Source: Hydrangea macrophylla (lineage: Eukaryota > Streptophyta > Magnoliopsida > Cornales > Hydrangeaceae). Taken from it: a stretch of 64,000 nucleotides of DNA. Location of the stretch: the NCBI GenBank assembly GCA_033977485.1, contig CM066983.1, forward strand, positions 63,970,010-64,034,009, written 5' to 3'. The position numbers were made by a program, and so were the translations under genes. The notes under the pieces were generated by a model. That model ran no database searches and was not told the DNA's origin. It was given only the letters and a program-made list of their open reading frames with translations. This document shows positions 44,763-56,489 of this stretch, piece by piece. The first letter of the stretch is position 1; the number at the start of each line of letters is the position of its first letter.

Positions 44763-47700
44763 ATGGGTACTTTCAATCCACTTGCTGTTATACTTAAAGA
44801 AAACAAACTTACTGGACCAAACTATATAGACTGGAAAAGGAATTTGGATATTGTGTTAACTGCTGAAGAGTGTTTGTGCTTACTCAAGAATATCCTGAGC
44901 AACCCGGTGAGGGGGCAACCGCTGAGGAAATCCAGGCTCACAAGAAATGGGTCAAGGCTGATGAGATGGTGCGGTGTTACATTTTGGCATCCATGTCAAA
45001 TGTGCTGCAACATCAGCATCAGTCAATGGCCAGCGCCTATGACATGATGGAGAGCCTCCGAGAGATGTTCGGGGATCAAAGTCGTGCTGCTAGGCAGGTT
45101 GCCATGAAAGACTTGATAAACACAACCATGGCTGAGGGGACGCCTGTAAGAGATCATGTTCTTAAGATGATATCTCTTCTTAATGAACTAGAGATCCTTG
45201 GAGCTGAAATCGACGGGGAAACCCAGGTCGATATCGTACTCCAGTCACTGCCAGAGTCCTTAAAGCAATTCCGCCTCAATTACAACATGAATAAATTTAA
45301 ATATACTTTGGCGGAGCTGCTTAAAGAACTCCAGGCAGCTGAGGGTCTCAACAGAAAGTCAGGGAGTGCTCTTGTGTTTGAGAAAGGTTCTGCTTCAAAG
45401 CCGAAAGGCAAGAAGAAAATGAAAAAGGCTCAAAATAAGGCCGCGGGTCCTCCGCCAATCCAAAGGCCAAGAGGACAACCGGGAAAGCCTAAAGGCAAAT
45501 GTTTTGTTTGCAAGCAGCCAGGACACTGGAAGAAGCAATGTCCGGTTTATCTCGCTAGACAGAACAATCAAGGTAAATCTCATTTACTAGTTGTTGAATC
45601 ATGTTTAGCAGTCCGATCTACCGGTACTTGGTGTGTAGATACGGGAACCACTGATCATGTATGCAATTCTTTGCAGGGGTTCCAGGGAACCAAACAGCTC
45701 AGTGATGGAAAGATTTATCTATATATGGGAAATGCTACGAGAGTAGCAGCAGTTGCAGTAGGAGATCTACATCTTAGTTTTGGTAGAGATAGGATTTTAA
45801 TATTAAGAAATTGCCTTTTTGTACCTTCTATAAGAAGGAATTTAGTTTCAGTTTCTAGTTTAGTAAAGAATGGATATTCAATTCATTTTAATAAAATAGT
45901 AGTTATTAAAGAAAATAAACGTTTTATTTGTTCTGGTCTATTGGTGGATGATCTTTATATTATAAATCCTATCTCTCTATACTGCAACTTAATGAATTGA
46001 ATAACACAAATAGTTTGCTATTTAAGAGAAAAGAACCTTCGAGGATGAACCAAACGCATCTTTGGCACTTACGCCTTGGTCATATTAATTTGAAAAGGAT
46101 TCAAAGACTGGTTCAAAATGGGCCATTAGGCTCATTAGAAGTGGAGGCACTTCCAGTCTGTGAATCCTGCTTGGAAGGTAAAATGACCAAGAGGTCGTTC
46201 TCGGCTAAGGGCTATAGAGCTAAAGAGCCGTTGGAACTGGTTCACTCTGATTTGTGTGGTCCTATGACTGTCCAAGCAAGAGGGGAATTTGAGTACTTTG
46301 TCAGTTTCATCGATGATTACTCAAGGTATGGGTACGTTTATTTGATGCGACGTAAGTCTGAATGTTTTGAGAAATTCAAAGACTTCAAGGCTGAAACGGA
46401 GAAGCGTCTAGGTAAATGTATCAAGACACTACGATCTAATCGTGGTGGAGAGTACCTCTTGGGAGAGTTTAGGGAATACTTATTGGAGCAAGGGATTACA
46501 TCCCAATTGTCTGCACCCCGTATGCCTCAGCAGAACGGTGTAGCAGAAAGAAGGAACAGGACTCTCATGGATATGGTAAGATCTATGATGAGTTACTCGA
46601 ATTTACCAATTTCCTTTTGGGGACACGCATTAGAGACAGCTGCATACATTCTAAACTTGATACCATCTACGTCAGTACCTACTACTCCCATGGAATTGTG
46701 GACTGGGCGAAAGCCTAGTCTGCGGCATGTTCGGATCTGGGGTAGTCCAGCACATGTGCTGAAAGGGAACGTAAAAAAGTTGGAATCGAAAATAGAAGTA
46801 TGTTTCTTTGTTGGGTATCCAAGAGGAACTAAAGGTGGTCTGTTTTATAGTCCTAAGGATCAGAAGGTTATTGTTAGCACCAATGCCACATTCTTAGAAG
46901 AGGACTATGTTATGGACCACAAGCCCAGAAGTCGTATTGTTCTAGAGGAAATGAGAGGAGAGACACCGAGACATACTTCTTCGATACCAACGGTACGAGA
47001 AGAAACACCACAAGAAAGAGTTATCGATATTCCATTACCATGTCATAGTGGGAGGATTATCGAAACTCGTGTAGATCCCGAACCAACCATTAACACGCAG
47101 GTTCATGAACCAGTACAGCGTGCAGATAATGGTGTATTAGGCTTAGAATCTTCACAATGAAATATCAGTGATACACAGACACGGGTTGTGCCTCGTCGTA
47201 GTAGGAGGGTTATTATTCAACCTGACCGGTATATGTTCTTGGGAGAGTCTTATGACCGGGTCCCTGATGAACAAGGTATCGATCCCTGTAACTACAATGA
47301 AGCACTCTAAGATAAAGATGCAGATCTTTGGCAAAAGGCTATGAAGTCTGAAATGGAGTCCATGTACTCCAATCAAGTCTGGGATCTTGTAGAACCACCC
47401 AATGAAATAAAACCCATTGGATGTAAGTGGATCTATAAGAAGAAGAGAGGAGCAGACGGTAAGGTGGAAACCTTTAAAGCAAGGCTTGTTGCGAAAGGGT
47501 TCACTCAAAAAGAAGGAATCGATTATGAGGAAACTTTTTCGCCGGTGGCAATGCTAAAGTCTATCCGGATTCTCTTATCCATTGCTGTACATTTCGATTA
47601 TGAAATTTGGGAAATGGATGTCAAGACAGCATTTCTAAATGAGAATCTTGATGAGTGCATCTATATGATGCAACCAGACGGGTTCATTGCGAAGGGCCAA

Positions 47701-48514
47701 GAACACATGTTGTGCAAGCTTAAGAAGTCCATTTATGGACTTAAGCAGTCATCTAGGTCTTGGAATATCCGCTTTGATCAAGCAATCAAGTCTTTTGATT
47801 TTGATCAATGTGCGGATGAATCCTGTGTGTACAAGAAACATGATGGAAGAGTGGTGGTGTTCTTAGTACTATATGTGGATGATATCTTGCTAATCGGAAA
47901 CGATATGGGGGTATTATCTTCTGTAAGGGTATGGTTATCCAGTCAATTCGATATGAAGGACTTGGGAGAAGCCGGTCACATCCTAGGGATCAAGCTTATG
48001 CGAGATCGCAAGAATAGGATGTTGGGCTTGTCACAAGGCACTTATATCGACAATATTCTTGCAAGGTTTAGCATGCAAGATTCCAAGAAGGGATTCCTTC
48101 CCTTCAGACATGGAATTACTCTATCTAAGGATCAGTGTCCTAAGAGACCTGATGAGATAGAGAAGATGAAGGCAGTTCCTTATGCCTCAGCAGTAGGAAG
48201 CCTAATGTATGCTATGCTATGTACTAGACCTGACATCTGCTTTGCTGTTGGCATGGTTAGTAGATATCAGTCTAATCCAGGGCAAGAACATTGGAATGTG
48301 GTGAAAAATATTCTCAAGTACCTGAAAAGGACTCGAGACTATATGTTAGTTTACCAAGCAGACAATCTTGTACCCATTGGGTACACAGATTCTGATTTCA
48401 TGTCAGATAGGGATTCCAGAAAGTCTACCTCGGGATATATGTTTACCCTAGGAGGTAAAGCCATTAGTTGGAGTGAGGTGTGTCACTTCATGGCTTTGAG
48501 TCTAAGTGGGAGAT
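44763..48514 (+). pseudogene. gag-pol: Copia gag-pol polyprotein pseudogene
   Basis: Gag starts at 44763 (MGTFNPLAVILKENKLTGPN). A frameshift near 44870 moves the frame to 44870-46000, which holds the rest of gag, the zinc knuckle CFVCKQPGHWKKQC and the protease motif WCVDTGTTDHVC. A second frame change near 45995 leads to the integrase (45997-47160): HLRLGH, then HSDLCGP and NGVAERRN with catalytic D and E. The middle catalytic residue is changed, LRSNRGGEY instead of the usual LRSDRGGEY (codon 46438-46440). In-frame stops occur at 47158 and 47308. RT (47341-48555) keeps YVDDILLIG. The RNase H end is missing: after KAISWS the sequence jumps to the last codons before the polypurine tract. Confidence 0.93.
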
Positions 48515-50056
48515 TGTTAGGGATATATACTAAAAGTCATGCTTTATGTAGTTAATTTATTATTTTAATAAAATCAGTTATTCCATTTTTATGAGAATCT
48601 GTGTGGGCAATGTTTGTATTATATTATTTATTTAATATTATGCATGTGTGTCTCTCATTCTACATAGTAGGTGGTTTGGTGTGTAGAGTTCGGCTTACAC
48701 ACGGAAGATCAGACCACCAGATATTGTAGAATGTAAGATTTTGGTTTACAGTCTTAGATGGGATTGGACACACCATCGGTAGGACTGCAACATGGTGTTG
48801 TAGTAGGTTTGTCTTGATTGCGGGAAACGGTACAGTTTCAACTCACTATGCTGGTACACTTTGTGTATTAAACAGGACCGACTTGGGGTAATTATCTTTA
48901 TACTGACTTGTAAGATAATTAATACCTCATGGCTATTATGAGTGCTTATGCTCTAAATCCTAAGTTAGTTTATAGACACGTACATTTGATATTTACACTT
49001 TGATCCCTAAAAGGGTGAGATCCTTAAATGGGTCAATATCTCATTGGATTGAGTGGCAATATTAATTGTGTGGTGGATATTAATTAATGATGGAATCCAT
49101 GTCTCAATTTTGGGATTGATGATATCCCCTTGAGAAAGCTTATAAGTTTTGATTATGTCAAACCCTGCAGGTGGATTTTGAATCCGACATATCAGAGAAG
49201 TTAAGGAGAGGATCTCAAGGAATTTTAAGAGATTAATTAAATATGATTGTCAGTAATTATATTTAATTAATGGATATCTGTAATCTTAACATGGGGAGAT
49301 AATAAGCATTTAATAACATGGAGCTCGAAATATATTTTTGAGATAAGGGTAGGAGTGCAATTATAATTCTTTAGTGGTATGAATTATAATTTATGGAAAT
49401 AGGAATCTGATTCAGTTTGAATTAGGGTTTCCTAATTCCACAAGGTTGCATGATTTCACATTCTAAGCTTCCCTTGACCTCCTAGCTTTCTTCTAGAAGG
49501 GTTTCCACCAAACCCTAGTCTCTGTGAGCATTCAAGAGACATAGGAGTGAAGATCGCTAGCGTCGAACAACGCTCACTAAAAGAACTTCGGACTGCTCGA
49601 TACTGATCGAAAGTTGTTGAATTATTTACACGACGTTCCTGACGTCGAGACGGAGCTGCTGTAAAAAATTCAAGTAAATCGGAGATCGTTTAGTCCTCCT
49701 GACGAACACATCTTTGTCGGATCAATGTGATCGGGATTGAATCATCACAGCAATCAAAGAGAGTGTTATAACTGGGATTAGAAAATAGAACGTAAAAAGG
49801 GAAGAGCAGAAAACATAAAGGATTTCGAAAGAGCCCACACTCAGTTCGATATTCTGGCAGCAAAGGAATATGGTAGAAGATCGTGAGCTGTTATCGAGCC
49901 CGTGTTCTCGATTCGTTTACTACAGCAATCCATTTTTGCAGTTCAAGGTAACCCTAGTTTCCGCCCTTGTAGGGTTATTGTAGATCTCACCTAAATTTTT
50001 TGCAGTACCAACTTATACGCACTGTCAACGGATTCTGGGAACGCAGTTTCCTAACA
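48515..50056 (+). repeat. 3' LTR of the copia element
   Basis: 1542 bp, collinear with the 5' LTR apart from one 74 bp deletion near 49440 (between CCTAATTCCACAAGG and TTGCATGATTTC). Confidence 0.95.
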
Positions 50057-50133
50057 GGTGGAGCCTCATGTGGTGATCGAGCAAGTACCACTGTAGTCGG
50101 GCTCTTCTAGACCGATGGAAACAGGAGGTCGGA

Positions 50134-51462
50134 TCAGGATCGTCGGGCTCCAGATTTCTCTGGGCTGTAGGCAAAATCAGAACTGCTTGATCCTGACCGA
50201 TATGAAATGGAGGTCGGGTCGGGGCTGCTGGACCCGGACTGATGTGAACTGGAAGAACTGTCGGAACTCCCTGGCTGAACTCGTTTCTGCTTACTTCTGG
50301 AAGACTCGTTGCTTTCTTGCCCGGCGTCTTTGGTCTTCAGAAACTCTTCAATGTCAATGTATTTTCCAACCCTCTCAGAGAGCTCAACCAAAGTTCCCAG
50401 TCGGTTTCTGTGGAACGACGCGACGCACTTGGTGTGTTGAACTCCCGAGCAGAAGGCTATGATAGCGGCGGTTTTATCAAGATCGCAGATGCTGAGCTTC
50501 TCTTGATTAAACCGGCCGGTGAACTCCTTGAGGGTCTCATTATTCCTTTGTCTGACCGTCAGTAGATGTATGTCAGGCTTCGGCCGTTCGTGCATACCGA
50601 TGAACTGATTGATGAACTGCTTAATGAGTTGCATGAAACTACGGACCGATCGGGGCTCCAACGAGTAGAACCATTGGGCGGCCGGGCCTTTCAAAGTGCT
50701 GGGGAAGGCTATGCAGTGTAGTTCATCGGAGTAGGTGGCTAGGGCCATCTGAGCCTTATAGGTCCGGACGTGGTCGACTGGGCTTTCCGAGCCGTTTTAG
50801 GGATCTAGGCGAGGCTGCTTGAATTTGTACGGGATGGCAAACCCCGTGATCTGGCTGGAGAACGGTGACTCTGTCTCAGTATTGGCTTGATTCGGAACAC
50901 GGTTTTGACCAAGTTTCTTGGCCACTCCATCGATCTGCTTCTGCAAGTCCTTGATTCGGGCTTCCACTCCTTCCCGACCAGTACCTGAGGGGTTGGTCGG
51001 GTCGGTGAAAGAGGCTTCTTCATGGCGGGGTGTTGTCCTCTGGGATCGGGCTTGGCTATGACTCCGGGTAACCGTGTCCCCAGGGACGACTCGGCTCTTG
51101 ATCGAGTGGCCCTGGACTGATTCCCTGGCCATATGCTCCCGCCTTTCCTCTCAGGCAGCACGCCCACTGTTGATGTCTCTGGCATCCTCAACACGGGACG
51201 AGTTGGCTCGGACACGCTGTCTGGTCCAGATTGGTTCCCGACCGTACGCAACTTTCCCGGGCCATTTCCCGGTCCCTGGAGGACGGCTTTGCTGGGCTAG
51301 CATGGCTTCGATTTGTTGCTGTATTTGACGCTGTCCCTCCAGGAGTTGTGTGAGGGTCGCGGTGATCTGCTCAGATGTCATGACTGCCGCAGCCGGTGCC
51401 GAGGCCGGAGGAACATCCCGGTCAGACTGCTGATCAGCCTTCTTACTCTTCTTTGGTGGCAT
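50134..51462 (-). pseudogene. gag: gag pseudogene of the gag-only element
   Basis: One minus-strand frame from 51462 to 50134 (about 442 codons) is interrupted by two in-frame stops, a TGA at 51151-51153 and a TAA at 50797-50799. It begins MPPKKSKKADQQ, has a glutamine-rich helix (QRQIQQQIEAMLAQQ), a second coiled-coil-like stretch (VEARIKDLQKQIDGVAKKL) and then the Ty3 capsid core (LKGPAAQWFYSLEP, LIKQFINQFIG, ETLKEFTGRFNQEKL). The C-terminus is serine-rich and has no zinc knuckle before the natural stop. No protease or polymerase follows. The element relied on a partner even before these stops arose. Confidence 0.88.
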
Positions 51463-51506
51463 GACGATCAGTCAAAAGATTTGTTGATGAGAAGATTTGT
51501 CATTTT

Positions 51507-51521
51507 CCACAGACGGCGCCA
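51507..51521 (-). other. Primer-binding site of the gag-only element
   Basis: The minus strand reads TGGCGCCGTCTGTGG, 3 bp inside the 5' LTR at 51525. The GGCGCCGT start is common in plant Ty3 elements. I do not assign the tRNA. Confidence 0.7.
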
Positions 51522-51524
51522 AAC

Positions 51525-52230
51525 TGATGATGCCAAAATTTGGTAAGAGTAAAAGTAGAGCAAATTAAGGAGAGAGAGAGTGAGAGACTATATTTTGTAT
51601 GTGGTTCGGCCCTGTTAATGAAGGTACCTACGTCCACGGGTGTGTTTGAGCACGTTCACTAGCAGATCACCGGCGGGCCTGGTGAGCCAACAAAGAGGGG
51701 CGGCACTACCAGTAATACCGGCCGGGTGTATGCGTATAATGATGAATTTTATAGAGGTGCTATGTAGACTAAAGAGTTGGCGCTTTTAATGGGGGGTGAG
51801 AGGTCTCTTTTATAGATGTAAGAGACCTACTCGTACATGGATAAGGAAATATAATCCATTTAGAATGTGATTGACACCAATCAAGTAAGTTTCCTAATTG
51901 TATTAGGATTGATTGACATTAATTGTGGGGGTTTCCTAATTGGATTAGGAAATAATTTGCACTTTCCATTAGTCTCCTAACTTGAGTAGGAAACTACCCG
52001 TAATGCTCGGGATCACGCCTGTGATGCTCGGGATCATGCCTGTGGGTCCGGATGGGCTGTTTTCGCGGTGGGATGTGTTTGTTCGGTTTTCCCGACCTGT
52101 TGGCCGGGTCGTTGATGAACCGCTCGGGATGATGCTTGTCCGAAGAGTTGTGCATGATTTGATCGGGACATGGACTCGCTGATGGTTTGAACCGCTCGGT
52201 CATAGGATAGAGCCAAATTTGGGTGTATCA
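51525..52230 (-). repeat. 5' LTR of the gag-only element
   Basis: 706 bp, adjacent to the PBS and gag. Confidence 0.95.
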
Positions 52231-52244
52231 ATAAGTTTTTAGAA

Positions 52245-52990
52245 AAGTGTCATAAATAACAAGACTTTTATGACTACATTTTTGAGTAGTCATAAATATT
52301 CTTTATTTTTACGACTCTTTTTCTTTGAGTTCTAAAATCGAACATAAGTACCATTTTTTTTATAAAATTAGTGAAACAGATAATATGCTAAGATGTTTTA
52401 AAGTTAAGATTCTTGATTAGGGAAAGGTCCTCCGTACAAAAATATTTAGTAAAATTTGACTTGACATACACAAATATTATGTGAAATTTCACTTAATCTG
52501 TAAATGAATATGAAGTGAAATTTCACTTAAATCGATCTTTGAGGGACTAGTTTTTAAGAATTTTACTTTTTAAATTGGACTATTAACACTTGATAGTTAC
52601 TTTTAGTATCACAACTTTAGATTTTACTAAGAACCATATTACATATATTTTATGACAGTTTTTTTGAAATTGTCATAAATGACAAGATTTTTCATGACAG
52701 AATTTGAAAAGTGTCATTTATAATAACTATCTAGAAAAGTTTCATAAATAACAAGACTTTTATGACTTCATTTTTGGGTAGTCATAAATGTTTTTTTTTA
52801 TTTTTATGACTCTTTTTCTTTGAATTCTAGAATCAAATGTAAGTACAGTTTTTGGGAAAAATAGTGAAAAAAGACAATATGTTAAGATTTTAAAGTAAAG
52901 ATTCTTGATTAGGGAAAGATCATTTGTACAAAAATATTAAGTGAAATTTCACTTGACATACACGTATATTATGTAAAATTTTACTGAATC
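52245..52990. repeat. Tandem units of about 487 bp in the CACTA element
   Basis: TAGAAAAGTGTCATAAATAA (52245) recurs as TAGAAAAGTTTCATAAATAA (52732). The second unit stops near 52990, and a third, earlier unit is represented by 39515-39902. Each contains GATTCTTGATTAGGGAAAG and GTGAAATTTCACTT words. Confidence 0.8.
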
Positions 52991-53091
52991 TGTAATTAGC
53001 CATTTTATTTTTTCCCCCAAATTAACCCCCAATTTTTCCAATCCAAATTGAGCACCCAAATTGAGCGCCCATTTTTTTTGCCCAAATGACC

Positions 53092-53140
53092 CCTCTCTCT
53101 CTCTCTCTCTCTCAGACACTACCTCAAGACGGTCAGACCT

Positions 53141-53177
<37 letters not shown>
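53092..53177. repeat. (CT)n tracts
   Basis: CT runs at about 53092-53113 and 53147-53177, just upstream of gene-like sequence, resembling the leader of a captured plant gene. Confidence 0.9.
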
Positions 53178-53181
<4 letters not shown>

Positions 53182-53370
53182 AGACCTCTCCATCTTAGAC
53201 CTAGACAACGACACCTCCTCTCCCTCCAACCGGCCACCATGCCGACGGCGACAAATGACGAGTGAGTGACGACCTCTCCATCTTCTCCTCTCCTCCCCTC
53301 TCCTCTTCCCCACCTCTCTTCTCCCTTCCGATGACCGACGCGACGTCTTCCTCAACTGACCTCCATTCCG

Positions 53371-53501
53371 ATGGTCGCCAAAGTCCTTTCTCAGAAGAGC
53401 AAAGCTGTGGTGAAGTCAGCATCGATTCTAGCGAGGGCTGGGGTTTCTGTCACCATCTTCGACTCCACTAGAGATCCTGGTGGCGGAATGTCTCATAGAA
53501 G
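53371..53501 (+). pseudogene. Captured exon fragment, renalase-like FAD/NAD(P)-binding oxidoreductase
   Basis: An ATG at 53371 opens 43 codons ending at a plausible splice donor (AGAAG|GTCTCT). The sequence contains SILARAGVSVTIFDS followed by a GG(G)MSHRR ending, which resembles the first Rossmann beta-alpha-beta turn and the GPGGRMSxRR motif of plant renalase-like flavoproteins. The glycine-rich GxGxxG loop expected between AVV and ASILA is absent, and an arginine of the GGRMS motif is glycine here, so a working FAD site is unlikely. It lies inside the CACTA element, downstream of a CT-rich leader. The identification comes from remembered family motifs and is tentative. Confidence 0.4.
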
Positions 53502-54360
53502 GTCTCTCTCTCTTTCTCTCGATTTCTTGTTTTAAATTGCTAATCTTATTTACAGTACTGCAATTCTGATTTCTCACTCATAATCTAAAAAATTCATAGT
53601 TGATTTGAATAGGTTTATAAATAAATAGTATTGCTAGATTCAGAGGATATTTGTCCAGCTTATATGATCTTAGATTCAAGTCATAAGTCCTAATTGTGAG
53701 AAATACTCTGTACGATTCTACTCAAAACAGTTTGTACTTTTGATCACATGCTTAAAACTAGTCAGGCACTGAGTCTTCAACTATTAAAGCTTAACAACAT
53801 TGATGTTGCCATTATGAGTTCTTTTAGGTGGTCGTTTTCATGGATGAGTTGTACAGTAGGGAGCTAAAGCATTGAGTATCTTTAACTTTTATATTCTTCG
53901 TTTGAGAACTAATTTTATAGCAGTGGTTGATTGATTGTCTCTCTCCTTGTTTTGATAAATTGGTGTGTTAAGCAAGTGATTGCTTCTCCAATCTCCATTC
54001 TCTTTTTGTTTTTGTTTTTTTCTAAAAAAAATAAAGGGATGTATATGATTTTATCTTTCATGTCACCTACTGTTTTTGACCTTGTTAAATTAAATGGTTG
54101 CACCTAACTCCTTTGTAATGACTGACTGGCCTTTTCGCCCATTTCTAATAGTTATGACTTGAATAGTTACAAAGAAGAAAGAGATATCTTGAGAACTCAA
54201 AAGAGGAAAGTTTTCAATTCGTCTCTCATATTGTTTATTCTGTTATTTAATTTTTTTTTTGTATTATTTACAATAGATAGTTATTACTTATTTGGGACAA
54301 GGCTTAATTGAGCTGAGTTGATTAGAGTATGATTACGAGGTTTCACCCCATTCTAATAGT

Positions 54361-54935
54361 TTGTCCACTCCGCCGTGGGAAGAGCTACTTCTTTACAACT
54401 ATTGGATCTTATTTTCACTTTTTTTGGTTATCAAATCTGGGATCAGAAAGGATTATGAAAACCTTCTGAGACAATGCCGGCGAATTGTACAATGCAGCAG
54501 TGACAGCAAGTTGAAAGAAACTGGTGGAACCAGCAACAATGGTAATAGTGGGAGTTTCATTCAAGTAACGGATTCACCGGACTCTGAAGATGCTGTTAGC
54601 ACAAGGGAATCCTTTTTCAGTGAGGAAAGGTGTCCATATGCTGTGTACTCTGACCACCCAACCAATGCACTATTGGAAGGAGAGACAAGTTCTTCAAAAT
54701 GAGTCACAGATGCAAATACTTTTGTACTCAACATCGAATCATCATATTCGGATTCCTCCGAGGACTTCGAAGTGAGTCAACTTTCCAATCCATACAAACC
54801 AGGGAGGAAAATGATCATGACATGCCTTCCAATGAGGATACGTCTCCGTCCATTACAGAAGTCTATTCAAAACTCCGGTGCAACGAAGATTTAGCCACAT
54901 GGAAGCGGTGCTCAAATTCTTACTTTTCTCATTAG
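54361..54935 (+). other. Gene-like ORFs inside the CACTA element, unrecognised
   Basis: Two overlapping plus-strand frames (54361-54702, 113 codons; 54699-54935, 78 codons). The first has a hydrophobic start (LLLYNYWILFSLFLVIKSG) and then a soluble stretch with RKDYENLLRQCRRIV and ESFFSEERCPYAV. The second is polar (REENDHDMPSNEDTSPSITE). Codon texture is gene-like compared with the surrounding AT-rich DNA, and they could be further captured exons, but I recognise no family. Confidence 0.3.
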
Positions 54936-56489
54936 ATTCTGATTTTTCACTTACAATCTGAAATTTCACAGTTAGTTTGAGTAATTTAATGGATAAAATA
55001 GTCTTGTTTGATTTTTGGGAGGTGCTCAAAGCCTCAAATTCTTTTATTTTTGGGATGTGTATGGATTTGATAATATAGATAGATACCATTGTTTTCAACT
55101 TAGTCCATTTATTTGATTTTTTCTCATATAAGTCTAACATGAGAATCGATTTTGTAACTTAAAAGTTTGTACATCACTACAGCTTGGGACATAGAATCCT
55201 AATCTCCCAAAATAAAGGAAAACACAACGGATAACAGCTGAGACTATAAGATAGCCTTTTATAATAGGTTTCATATGAATCCTAATCTCACTACCTACTA
55301 GTGAGCACTGAACTAGTAAAGTGATCTATAAATATATAGTACATGTGAATATGTGATATCTTTGAAATGCAACACATCTTCATTGTTTGGCCTGAGATTC
55401 ATCTGAACAATGCTTCTCTATTATATTTCTATTTTTTTAGCAATGATGATGTAAATGTTGTCACAACTTTGAGCTGCTTAGCCTTTCTGTAACAACTTTG
55501 AGCAGGGATCATCGTATTGACCTCTTTTTGTTTGTTAACCAAAATTTTTGGGTGGTTCTATTTATAGAAGAGACTCGGTCAAAATTTTTAGAAATTCTAG
55601 GTCATCATTTATTCCAAGATAAGTTAGTTTTACCATGACTTGTGATTGCACTAATTTATTGTTTGTCTAAAATTTGCTATACATTTATTCATAGGGACCA
55701 AAGTAGCCTGGAAATTATGAATGTGGATTTTATATGTTACTTTTCATGAGAGTGGTAATGGAGGATCCATCCACATCTATCAAGATAAAGGTATTATTAC
55801 AGTATTCTTTGTAAAAGTGTAGGCAATTTTTCTCTTCTTCTTGTTTTACTTTGATTCATTTATTGTGGAATTTTTTTCATGTGTGTTCGAGGTGTTTGTT
55901 GTTTGGGGGGTGGGGGAGGGAATACGGAATACATACTAAACATCTGATTCTTTCTTGAACTTTTTAAGATGAAAGAGTTGTCTCAAAAAGTGAAATATGA
56001 AAGTCACGAGCTAAATGCACTTCAACTTGAGTTCATTCATGAATACATTTAAATATTGGAAATTTCAACATTTTTTTTTCTTTTTCCATGTAATCCATAT
56101 TTTTACAATTTAAGAAAATTATATATCTGTTATATAAAATCTAATACATTGATTTTTGTTTTTGTTTCAGTGTACACAGTTAGACTGCATGAGTGCATGG
56201 AACAAATATTGGAATTAAGTTGATGTACTAACGGTGATTGAAGAGTTTAATTAGACATTAATCTTTTCTTTTTAACAATGGTACATAGACATTATTGGTT
56301 TGTTGGTATAATATGTACTTAGTGGTTATTGTTACATTTTTCTTGTACATGACTAATTATTAGATTGATGAATGAAAAATTTTGGTTGGAAGGAAGATGA
56401 TATTTGAATTTGGTTTTTGAGCTGATTTGTATACATCTAAATTTTGTAATTCTTGATTATTGGATTATTAACAAAACAAATTTTTTTTT
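54936..56489. other. CACTA interior, no feature recognised
   Basis: AT-rich with short ORFs only. It might hold introns or 3' sequence of the captured gene. Confidence 0.4.

Larger units (their letters stand above)
41667..50056 (+). mobile_element. Full-length Ty1/copia retrotransposon, inactivated
   Basis: LTRs at 41667-43282 and 48515-50056 (TGTTAGGGATATAT...TTTCCTAACA) with a perfect GGTGG duplication (41662-41666 and 50057-50061). A PBS, a long leader, gag, protease, integrase and RT follow in copia order, then a polypurine tract (48503-48513). The 3' LTR is 74 bp shorter because of one deletion near 49440. Otherwise about two dozen substitutions are seen by eye (roughly 1.6%). Coding lesions make it non-autonomous. 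Confidence 0.95.
39903..52230 (-). mobile_element. gag-only Ty3-type LTR retrotransposon (non-autonomous)
   Basis: Two 706 bp LTRs (39903-40608, 51525-52230), both TGATGATGCC...GGGTGTATCA on the plus strand, are flanked by ATAAG (39898-39902 and 52231-52235). The PBS and gag lie beside the right LTR, so the element is on the minus strand. Apart from the copia insert (41667-50061) the interior is about 2.5 kb: gag, then tandem-repeat-rich DNA, with no protease or polymerase. By eye the LTRs differ at about 13 positions (near 1.8%), so it is recent. Confidence 0.9.
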
